In this document: positions 1-6,958 of the stretch, piece by piece
How the letters are laid out: every line of letters begins with the position of its first letter
Position numbering within the stretch: position 1 is the first letter of the stretch
Source of the DNA: Methanococcoides methylutens MM1
GTDB taxonomy: Archaea > Halobacteriota > Methanosarcinia > Methanosarcinales > Methanosarcinaceae
DNA length: 64,000 nucleotides
NCBI RefSeq assembly: GCF_000970325.1
Contig: NZ_CP009518.1
Coordinates: 806,001 to 870,000 of the forward strand
Direction of reading: 5' to 3'
Program-made: the position numbers and the translations under genes
Notes under the pieces: generated by a model
Databases searched by the model: none
What the model was told of the DNA's origin: nothing
What the model saw: the letters and a program-made list of their open reading frames with translations, nothing else

Positions 1-16
1 GCAAACGTCCGTTTGC
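1..16. repeat. Short inverted repeat at window edge
   Basis: The arms GCAAACG and CGTTTGC are perfect inverted copies separated by TC. It lies upstream of a second hairpin (54-72). It may belong to the 3' end of a transcript entering from outside the window; its role cannot be decided from here. Confidence 0.4.
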
Positions 17-53
17 TCGACATGAGTGATGTACATAACATTTAACTGCATAA

Positions 54-95
54 ATGCACCGTGAAGGTGCATATCCTTTTCTTTTCATTTTTGTT
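54..95 (+). terminator. Hairpin plus pyrimidine-rich tract, probable terminator
   Basis: A perfect 7-bp stem (ATGCACC / GGTGCAT) with loop GTGAA spans 54-72 and is followed by a T-rich stretch. It probably ends a transcript that begins left of the window. A TATA-like TTTATATA at about 111-118 then serves the next gene. Confidence 0.5.
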
Positions 96-158
96 GGCTT
101 CTTTTTTTGATTTATATATCTCAGTAACGTTTTTATATCAGCTTTTCAAATTTCGTGC

Positions 159-506
159 ATGGAAGATAATTCTATTAAAAATTGGGAATCGGTTTTAAAA
201 GACAAAGTTCACGGTGCTCACACCACTGTTATTGGTGAACGCCAGGGAAAGAAGGTTCTTGGTATCATAGGTCAGCATGAAGAGGTCAAGAGCATTATTC
301 CATCCGTCATAACCGTTAAAGGGAAGAGCTCTCCGGGTGGGAACCTTGTTGCAAAGGTCCTGCGTCCTGACGAGAGGGGTAACCTTCGAATGCTTATTTC
401 TCATGGTACCTCATCACAGGAAATAAGGATCGTTACAACCGTTGCCACTCACGATGAAGGTGAGCGTGTAATGGAAGAACTTAACGCTATGCTTTTTGAT
501 ATCTAA
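159..506 (+). CDS. Small conserved archaeal protein, DUF2103-like
   Basis: This 115-residue protein has no signal peptide or membrane segment, so it should be cytosolic. It resembles the small archaeal family DUF2103, described as a predicted metal-binding protein; I recognise the family only tentatively, from its length, its HGAH motif near residue 19 and its place directly before methanogenesis marker 12. The ATG at 159 lies about 40 bp after a TATA-like element, so the leader is very short. The stop codon falls 20 bp before the next ATG, indicating co-transcription. No catalytic function can be assigned. Confidence 0.6.
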   Translation: MEDNSIKNWESVLKDKVHGAHTTVIGERQGKKVLGIIGQHEEVKSIIPSVITVKGKSSPGGNLVAKVLRPDERGNLRMLISHGTSSQEIRIVTTVATHDEGERVMEELNAMLFDI

Positions 507-525
507 GTCTATACGGGTGTATATT

Positions 526-1503
526 ATGTTCATCGGGGTTGATCATGGTACAAATGCGATGCGTTTTGCCGGGATCGATAAGGATGGTGTAAGGACATTC
601 GAGCTGCCGCGTTCAGAAGTGGCTACCATGTCAGGGGAAGGGATCCTCGAATCATTCACATTCGGTCTTGGAGTTGATATCTCCGATATCGAACTTGCTG
701 CTGTGACCTATTCGATGGGCGATGGTATAATTGCCATTGAGGATCTCAGGAATGTCAAATCCCGTGGAGTCATAAGCATTGAAGGTGTCGGAAAGAAGAC
801 CGGTGCAGGCACTCTTGTCTTTGATGCGATCAAAGACTCGGTCATACCCGCTGTGCTGATCCCGGGGATCCATTCGAAGAGCAATACTGACTCCCGATTG
901 AACGTTTTTTCGCATTCAACAAGCCCCGAAAAGATCGGTATCGCATATAATGCCAGATGCAAAGATGTGGACAATCTTGTGGTCTCCGATATTAGTTCCA
1001 ATACCGTGACAGTTGGTGTTTGCGGAGGCAAGCTTACAGGTGCCATAGATGCATGTATATTTGCTCCCGGAACCCAGCACGGTCCTCTTGACCTTGAGGC
1101 TATCAGGGATGTAGATGCAGGCAAATACAGTGCCAATGAGGCCTTCATGAATGCCGGGGTATTGAGTCGCAGTCCTTATTCCGGTGTGAATGAGCTTCTC
1201 AAAGCATTGGATGATGGTGAGGATGAGGCTGTGCTTGCAATGGAACGAATCTCACTCTTTGCGGCCATGGAGATCGCTGCAATGCAGGTTCTTATGGAAG
1301 ACCTCGGATCGCAGGGTAAAGTATTCCTTGCCGGTTCCATGGGTGAGCATGAGTTCGTCGTGGGGCGTATAGGAAAGCATCTGGGTGTTATGCCGGATGT
1401 GCTTGGTAAATGGAGTGCTGCAATTGGTTGTGCAGAGATCGCCCGTGACATTGCCGGCGGTGCTGATCATATCCTTGGACTTGAGGTCCATTTTGAAATC
1501 TGA
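526..1503 (+). CDS. Methanogenesis marker protein 12
   Basis: The protein begins MFIGVDHGTNAMRF, the GxDxGT-type phosphate-1 loop of the ASKHA (acetokinase/hsp70/actin) fold, and in length (325 residues) and sequence fits methanogenesis marker 12, a family confined to methanogens with unknown role. Later glycine-rich motifs (VCGGKLTGAID about residue 165-175; FLAGSMGEHE about 265-275) fit the second half of such a fold. A TTG at 496 would add ten residues, but the GGGTG at 516-520 is well placed for the ATG at 526, and homologues begin with this motif. It follows the DUF2103-like gene by 20 bp. A kinase or ATP-dependent role is inference. Confidence 0.85.
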   Translation: MFIGVDHGTNAMRFAGIDKDGVRTFELPRSEVATMSGEGILESFTFGLGVDISDIELAAVTYSMGDGIIAIEDLRNVKSRGVISIEGVGKKTGAGTLVFDAIKDSVIPAVLIPGIHSKSNTDSRLNVFSHSTSPEKIGIAYNARCKDVDNLVVSDISSNTVTVGVCGGKLTGAIDACIFAPGTQHGPLDLEAIRDVDAGKYSANEAFMNAGVLSRSPYSGVNELLKALDDGEDEAVLAMERISLFAAMEIAAMQVLMEDLGSQGKVFLAGSMGEHEFVVGRIGKHLGVMPDVLGKWSAAIGCAEIARDIAGGADHILGLEVHFEI

Positions 1504-1595
1504 AATTCAAAAGCAAATAATTGGGATATGATCTTTCATATCTGTTATTCCTGCCTCATATTTTTTTAATCCCCCGGCTTGACCATCAGGACATT

Positions 1596-2387
1596 TTAGT
1601 AAAGTTCAGGTCTACGGTCATCAAATACCGGAATCGCTTCTCTTGTTCTTTCCATCATGTCCGGATCTATCTCATGGCTGATGAAACATTCTTTATCCTT
1701 TGCATCTGCAAGGACGTTTCCGAGAGGGTCAAGTATCATTGTAGCTCCGAAGAATGTGGAATCCGGATCTGAACCTTTCCTGTTGCAGGCGATATGGTAT
1801 ATCTGGTTCTCAACAGCACGTGCTGTGGCAAGGGATCGCCACTGGTATTCCCTCGGATTCGGGAATTCGGCAATGGTCACAAGTATATCGGAACCTGCGA
1901 TTGCCAGTTTTCTTGCTATTTCGGGGAAACGCATCTCATAGCAGATCTCCAGGCCGATGGTAAGGTCATAGCTCTTCAGGTATATTGGTTCGATATCGTT
2001 TCCGGCTGTGAAATAGCCTTTTTCCCTTCCGAATGGATGTGTTTTGGTATAGGTTCCGGCAAGTTCACCCTTTTCGATGCAGAATCCAAGATTTGTGAAT
2101 ATGTTTGTGTCTTCCTGTTCTTTTTTTTCGATTATTGAACCTATCATGACACATGAGTTCTTTTTTGAGAACTCTTTCAGCCTTTTGATCGTAGGGAATG
2201 GTTCAGACTCGCCTGCATTTATCAGATTCTCATAGCAGAATCCGGTAGAGAATACTTCCGGGAGGACGATGAGGTTTGCACCTTGTGAGATAGCCTTCTC
2301 TGAAAGCATGAGCGCTTTGCTGATGTTTTCATTTTTATTGCACTGTGAGATGTCCATCTGGATGGCTGCAGCCTTGATCTTTTTCAC
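1596..2387 (-). CDS. Carbon-nitrogen hydrolase (nitrilase/omega-amidase family)
   Basis: A cytosolic amidase-type hydrolase of 263 residues. The family catalytic triad is visible: Glu44 in LPEVFSTGF, Lys115 in YTKTHPFG and Cys149 in GLEICYEMRFPE. The sequence around the Cys and the overall length fit the omega-amidase/predicted-amidohydrolase branch rather than true nitrilases. Such enzymes remove amide nitrogen from small metabolites such as ketoglutaramate; the substrate here cannot be told. It converges on the marker-12 gene and is divergent from the marker-9 gene, so it is transcribed alone. Confidence 0.85.
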   Translation of the reverse strand: MKKIKAAAIQMDISQCNKNENISKALMLSEKAISQGANLIVLPEVFSTGFCYENLINAGESEPFPTIKRLKEFSKKNSCVMIGSIIEKKEQEDTNIFTNLGFCIEKGELAGTYTKTHPFGREKGYFTAGNDIEPIYLKSYDLTIGLEICYEMRFPEIARKLAIAGSDILVTIAEFPNPREYQWRSLATARAVENQIYHIACNRKGSDPDSTFFGATMILDPLGNVLADAKDKECFISHEIDPDMMERTREAIPVFDDRRPELY

Positions 2388-2524
2388 TTGAAATCCCTCT
2401 GCTAATTTTGGATTGTTTCTCTTGTTCTCTGTATATATTTATTTGCTGTAACGTTACATTAATATGTATCTACTTTCTTTTAGAGCCCAAATTAAGCTAA
2501 AGCAACCTTAATGAGGCTATTATT

Positions 2525-3664
2525 GTGAGTGATGAACTTTTTGATCTGCAGGTCGGTTATGCTAAATTCAGTAACCCCATAGCCCTTGCACCAATGGCTG
2601 GTATTACCAATAGTGAGTTTGCGAACACCCATGCAAAGAATGCCGGTCTTGCTGTGATCGGTGGCTATAATCTGGACAGTGAAACGAATGCAGCCGCTTC
2701 CAAACTTGTTGAGAAAGGCCGGGATGAGTTCATAACAGATTCTCCGCTGGAATTCCTTGAAAATGAGGTGAAGGCTGTGAGTATCGATGGTGCTGTGGCT
2801 TTCAATGTCAGGAGCACGACCCTTGAACCATTGCTTAAAGCCGCTGAGATCATAAAAGATGCCGGTTATATTCTTGAGCTGGATGCTCACTGCAGGCAGG
2901 AGGAAATGGTCTCTATCGGTGTTGGCGAAGCACTAATGAAGGATATGCCAAGACTTGCGGAATGGATCTCTAAGATAAAAGAGACCGGTGTCGTCCTTTC
3001 CGTAAAGGTAAGGGCAAACGTTGTTGATGATATCGCCCTTGTAAGGGCTGTGGAAAAGGCAGGTGCGGACATTCTTCATCTTGATGCCATGAAGGAAGGT
3101 GCAGGCGCGGACCTGAGTGCGATACTGCGTGTACGTGATTCTTCCAGGCTTTTCCTTATAGGGAATAATTCCATTCTTGATTTCTATGATGCCAAAGAAA
3201 TGTTCTCAAGAGGTGCTGACATGGTCTCTGTCTCAAGAGGCGCTCTTCATGATCCGCATCTGATCGACGACCTTGTCGAGGAAATTACCTTGCTTCAGGA
3301 ACAAATCGGCTGGTACAATTCACCCAAACACGTCTGTCGCGGCGAGGGAGACCTTCGGGGACTTGCATTCTGCTGTCTTCCGGTCAAACCCTGTGCTGTT
3401 CACAACAAGGCAGGACAGCTTGGTTACAGTCCCAAGGAGTTTGCCAACATAAAAATGGAGTTCGCAAAGGGAACACCTCTTGAATTCGGAGACAGTACCT
3501 GTTTTGGTAGTCTTGTATGGTGCTGTAAAATTTCAAAGCCCTGCTACTTAAGGGACGGCGTTCTTGACCTCCTCGATCTTTCTGCAGCAGATTATATGAA
3601 ACTGAAGAAAGACCTTGCAACTTATATATTAGATAATGCTAAAAAACCTGTGAATGAATTCTGA
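2525..3664 (+). CDS. Methanogenesis marker protein 9 fused to nifR3/Dus-like TIM barrel
   Basis: Residues 1-250 resemble a tRNA-dihydrouridine synthase (nifR3)-type TIM barrel (APMAGITNSEF near 22-32; SRGADMVSVSRGAL near 228-241). Residues 265-345 form the methanogenesis marker 9 domain: eight Cys at 271, 283, 284, 290, 326, 333, 334 and 340, including the two diagnostic motifs FCCLPVKPC and WCCKISKPC. That domain is known only from methanogens and could hold a metal or Fe-S cluster; its function is unknown. The start used is GTG at 2525. The 3' end overlaps the following CitG-like gene by 11 bp, so the two are co-expressed. Confidence 0.88.
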   Translation: MSDELFDLQVGYAKFSNPIALAPMAGITNSEFANTHAKNAGLAVIGGYNLDSETNAAASKLVEKGRDEFITDSPLEFLENEVKAVSIDGAVAFNVRSTTLEPLLKAAEIIKDAGYILELDAHCRQEEMVSIGVGEALMKDMPRLAEWISKIKETGVVLSVKVRANVVDDIALVRAVEKAGADILHLDAMKEGAGADLSAILRVRDSSRLFLIGNNSILDFYDAKEMFSRGADMVSVSRGALHDPHLIDDLVEEITLLQEQIGWYNSPKHVCRGEGDLRGLAFCCLPVKPCAVHNKAGQLGYSPKEFANIKMEFAKGTPLEFGDSTCFGSLVWCCKISKPCYLRDGVLDLLDLSAADYMKLKKDLATYILDNAKKPVNEF

Positions 3665-4625
3665 TTACTGCGGGCAGGTATCTGATGAAGCTTGCTGTAG
3701 CGCTCAGTCTGCAGCATCATACATCGCACGCTGTGCCCAGCTTGCAATGGTCCTGGAGGTCTCATCATCCCCTAAACCGGGAAACATAGACCGTCATCAT
3801 GACTATGATGACACCAGGTATGAGCATTTTCTTGCATCGGCTATCAGCGTCTCTCCTGTAATAGAGAATGCCGCCTGGGGGTGTGCATCTATTGGTGAGA
3901 GCCTTAAAAATGCTGTTTACCAGAGCAATTGCTGGCAGAGCGGTGGTAACACCCATTTTGGGGCATTTCTTCTGCTTATACCGCTTTCCATTGCCGCAGG
4001 GCAACTTCTGGACAATGGCGGGACATTTGATGTTGACCGGCTTGTCAGTCGTGCCCATGAAATAGTCCGGGCAGCAGATACTGACGATGCCCTGGACTTT
4101 TACCGCTCTTTCAGTTCAGCAGGCGTCCGTGTGAACGATGTTGATGAGTTCGATCTTCAGGATGAAGGTTCTCTTGCTTCATTAAAGGAAGATGGTGTGA
4201 CCTTGTATGACCTGATGGGGATCTCGCAGGATTATGACCAGATCGCCAATGAGTGGGTGAGCGGTTTTAAGAACTGTGCATTTTGTGCACAGACAATAAC
4301 CCGCCTGATGACGGCTTCTGAAGGTGAGGACCGAATTGATGACATCAATCATGTGATCGTTTATACATTTTTGAAATTGCTTTCGGAAAACCCTGATACG
4401 TTCATCAGGACAAAGACTAATATAGAAACAGCGGAAAATGTTTCTGTGCAGGCAAAGTATATTATTTCAAAAATAGAAAATAACAGTTATGATCTCAACG
4501 CATTCCGGGGAGACATTGAGAACTTCGATGAACAATTGCTGGAACGAAAATTGAATCCGGGATCGACAGCTGATATCATCATAGCAGGCATTTTCATAGC
4601 ATTGCTTGGGGGTTTGAGATTTTAA
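3654..4625 (+). CDS. CitG-like triphosphoribosyl-dephospho-CoA synthase family protein
   Basis: The 323-residue protein carries the CitG/MdcB family signatures SSPKPGNIDRHHDYDD (about residue 39-54) and NTHFGAFLLLIPL (about 99-111), with mostly helical sequence. Classic CitG makes the prosthetic group of citrate lyase, but no citrate lyase genes are near and methanogens lack that enzyme. Archaeal homologues next to DUF447 genes, and their counterparts in bacterial methylotrophs, are linked to methanopterin metabolism; that role is inferred from context. It overlaps marker 9 at its start and abuts the DUF447 gene (ATG at 4625) at its stop. Confidence 0.82.
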   Translation: MNSDYCGQVSDEACCSAQSAASYIARCAQLAMVLEVSSSPKPGNIDRHHDYDDTRYEHFLASAISVSPVIENAAWGCASIGESLKNAVYQSNCWQSGGNTHFGAFLLLIPLSIAAGQLLDNGGTFDVDRLVSRAHEIVRAADTDDALDFYRSFSSAGVRVNDVDEFDLQDEGSLASLKEDGVTLYDLMGISQDYDQIANEWVSGFKNCAFCAQTITRLMTASEGEDRIDDINHVIVYTFLKLLSENPDTFIRTKTNIETAENVSVQAKYIISKIENNSYDLNAFRGDIENFDEQLLERKLNPGSTADIIIAGIFIALLGGLRF

Positions 4626-5221
4626 TGGCACATATAGATCTTGATACGTTTGGAATAACTGAAGGCATAAATGAAATGATCGTGACCACCTATCAGGGAT
4701 GGTCTCCAAATGCTGCTCCAATGGGAATTATCCGGAAAAACGATGAGCTGCTTGTGAGGCTGTTTAAAGGTTCGACAACATACAGCAATGTAATGGCAGA
4801 GCGTATGCTTGTGGCAAACCTTGTCTATGATCCTGTTCTTTTTGTGCGCACCACTTTTGGTGATATTAATGATTCGGAGTTCGATGTTTTCACACATGAT
4901 GAGCGCCATTTTTCAGTACTTAAGGATGCCGTCTGCTGGGCTGTCTTTGAGTGTACTGACATAAAGGAAACATCTGAAGCACTGGTAGCAAAACTTAAAC
5001 CTCTGCATGCACGGATGAACCAGCAGGTCTTCAAGTCGGTAAATCGTGGTTTTAATCTGCTGATCGAATCTTGTGTACATGCAACACGCTATGAGCTGAC
5101 AAAAGATGAAAAATATATGAGGCTCATCAAAGCCTATTCCTGCACTGTGAACAAATGCGGTGGCAAACCTGAAAAGCAGGCAATGAAGCTTCTTCTGGAC
5201 CACCTCGGGGAGAATAAATAA
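4625..5221 (+). CDS. DUF447 family protein (flavin reductase-like barrel)
   Basis: A 198-residue soluble protein starting MAHIDLDTFGITEGINEMIVTT, with a GWSPNAAPMGI segment; this is the DUF447 (COG2457) pattern, a split-barrel fold like FMN-binding flavin reductases. It is translationally coupled to the CitG-like gene (start at its stop codon) and followed after 3 bp by a deaminase gene. The same gene pair appears in methanopterin-related gene islands of methylotrophic bacteria, so a role in tetrahydromethanopterin synthesis or use is plausible but not shown here. Confidence 0.78.
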   Translation: MAHIDLDTFGITEGINEMIVTTYQGWSPNAAPMGIIRKNDELLVRLFKGSTTYSNVMAERMLVANLVYDPVLFVRTTFGDINDSEFDVFTHDERHFSVLKDAVCWAVFECTDIKETSEALVAKLKPLHARMNQQVFKSVNRGFNLLIESCVHATRYELTKDEKYMRLIKAYSCTVNKCGGKPEKQAMKLLLDHLGENK

Positions 5222-5224
5222 CGT

Positions 5225-5692
5225 ATGTCTGAACGTTTCATGGAAATTGCCGTGGAAGAAGCACGCAAAGGCATGCGGAACAATGAAGGCGGCCCTTTTG
5301 GAGCTGTTATTGTAAAGGACGGCAAGATCATATCCAGAGGCCATAACAAGGTCCTTGGCACCAATGATCCTTCTGCACATGCTGAAATTGTTGCAATACG
5401 CGAGGCTTCTTCAATTCTTGATACCTTTGATCTTTCAGGTTGTGAACTTTATGCAACCACAATGCCCTGTCCTATGTGTTTGTCTGCCATATGCTGGGCT
5501 CGTATAGGGAAAGTTTACTATGGGACCAGTACCGAGGACGTTGCTTCCATAGGGTTTGATGATGGCAAGATATATGAGATCCTGAGAAAAGGTGCTTCAG
5601 CATCCGTATTGGAAAAGTCCAATATCGAATGTGAAGGCTGCCGTAAGTTACTGGTTGAATGGGAGAAAAAACCGGATAAGATCATGTACTGA
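5225..5692 (+). CDS. Zinc-dependent nucleoside/guanine deaminase
   Basis: A 155-residue cytidine deaminase-fold protein. The zinc site is intact: His52 with catalytic Glu54 in SAHAEIVAI, and Cys82 and Cys85 in PCPMCLSAICWARI. The N-terminal GGPFGAVIV and the TNDPSAHAE motif place it closest to guanine deaminase/tRNA-specific deaminase homologues. It probably deaminates a purine or pterin-like ring. Position after the CitG-like and DUF447 genes suggests the same operon, so a modified-pterin substrate is conceivable, but simple purine salvage is the conservative reading. Confidence 0.85.
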   Translation: MSERFMEIAVEEARKGMRNNEGGPFGAVIVKDGKIISRGHNKVLGTNDPSAHAEIVAIREASSILDTFDLSGCELYATTMPCPMCLSAICWARIGKVYYGTSTEDVASIGFDDGKIYEILRKGASASVLEKSNIECEGCRKLLVEWEKKPDKIMY

Positions 5693-6598
5693 TCAATTAC
5701 CGGAATCCGGCTCATAGTCGAGCGTTTCTTTTGCTTCCTCTTCCCTTCCAAGTTTTAAGAGAATTTCTGCTTTATTTTCACGTGCTGCGATGAGGTCCGG
5801 CTCTATCATAATCGCATTTGTGAAAGCAGTTATTGCATCCTCATCCCTTCCGACCTCTGCAAGGCAGTTGCCAAGGCTGTACCAGGCATCGGAGAAAGAC
5901 TGTTTTATCTCAAGAGCATTCCTGTATGCTTCTATGGCCTCTTCCATCCTGCCAAGTTTATTGAGAGTATTTGCTTTACAGTACCAGACTCCTGAAGCAT
6001 TTGTCTTCAGTGTGGGATCCGGGTTGATGTTCAGGAAGGAATATCTGGGGAACTCAAAGTCCAGAATGCCTGCATATTCAATAGCCTTTTCATATGCTTC
6101 AAGTGCATCTTCGAAAAGCTCCATCTGGTAGAGGGCATTGGCCTTGCAGTACCATGGGTCAGGCATTTCCGGTTGCATTTCAATAGCCCTGTCAAGTACT
6201 TGTAATGCTTCTTCATATCTGCTGATGCTGAATAGGACGAAACCTTTGCTGAATGTGATCTTTGGGTCTTCCGATCTCTTGCTCAGTGTTTCATCAATGA
6301 TATCAAGGGTATCTTCGTATCGCTGAAGCCTGAAAAGAATGAAACATTTGTTGAACCTGATGTCCATTGCCCTTTTGTCAACGTTTGCTGCTTCTTTCTC
6401 CATGCCTTCTTTCAGGAGCATTTGCTGCATTTCATCCAGCATGTCTGCGGCTTCATCGTATTTTTCCAGTGCTTCTTCATATCGGCCCAGTTCAAAAAGG
6501 ACGTATCCTTTTCCATATGTACTCTCTGCCGTTTTCTCCATCTGTTTGAGCTTTCGCCTGAAAGATGACTGGTCAATTATATTCTTGAAAATGCCCAT
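5693..6598 (-). CDS. Tetratricopeptide repeat protein
   Basis: A 301-residue soluble protein built almost wholly of TPR units (for example GRYEEALEKYDEAADML, SRYEEALQVLDRAIEMQP, GRMEEAIEAYRNALEI, GRDEDAITAFTNAIMIEP). No enzyme domain or signal peptide is visible, so it is likely a cytosolic scaffold. Its stop is directly back-to-back with the deaminase stop, with no room for separate terminators. Partner unknown. Confidence 0.82.
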   Translation of the reverse strand: MGIFKNIIDQSSFRRKLKQMEKTAESTYGKGYVLFELGRYEEALEKYDEAADMLDEMQQMLLKEGMEKEAANVDKRAMDIRFNKCFILFRLQRYEDTLDIIDETLSKRSEDPKITFSKGFVLFSISRYEEALQVLDRAIEMQPEMPDPWYCKANALYQMELFEDALEAYEKAIEYAGILDFEFPRYSFLNINPDPTLKTNASGVWYCKANTLNKLGRMEEAIEAYRNALEIKQSFSDAWYSLGNCLAEVGRDEDAITAFTNAIMIEPDLIAARENKAEILLKLGREEEAKETLDYEPDSGN

Positions 6599-6958
6599 AG
6601 GTTGAATTACTCTAAGAATAGTGATATAGTTTTTGCAGGAAGGCCACGTATCATTTTTTCTTCCTTATGTTTCCATCCTGTTATTTTTCCCGAAGATGTC
6701 TGAGTCTGATTCTTTATTGCAATTATATGTTGTGAGTAATGTATTCACTTGAATTGTGAATTATGTCCTATTAAGGGCAATATAACATTAATATGGAACA
6801 TATCTATAAAAAATAAAACGAATTTTTGTATGTTTCTTGTATTAATGTATAAATAGGTTCACTATCTTATACATGTTTACAGATCTGGAGTTGATCGTAT
6901 CACTGCCAAAAAAACGGATATTGGTAAGGCAAAAAAACCATTTCTTGATGCAGAATCC
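6599..6958. other. 360-bp divergent intergenic region
   Basis: No convincing gene. AT-rich DNA separates the TPR gene (minus) from the PAS/GAF sensor (plus). The clearest signal is TATAAATA at 6848-6855, about 105 bp before the sensor start, so that transcript probably has a leader of roughly 80 nt. A competing frame opening at 6873 is not supported by codon pattern. Confidence 0.5.

Noticed and set aside
1521-1772. 83-codon plus-strand frame opposite the nitrilase-family gene
   Set aside because: Mostly a shadow of the minus-strand amidase, with low-quality composition.
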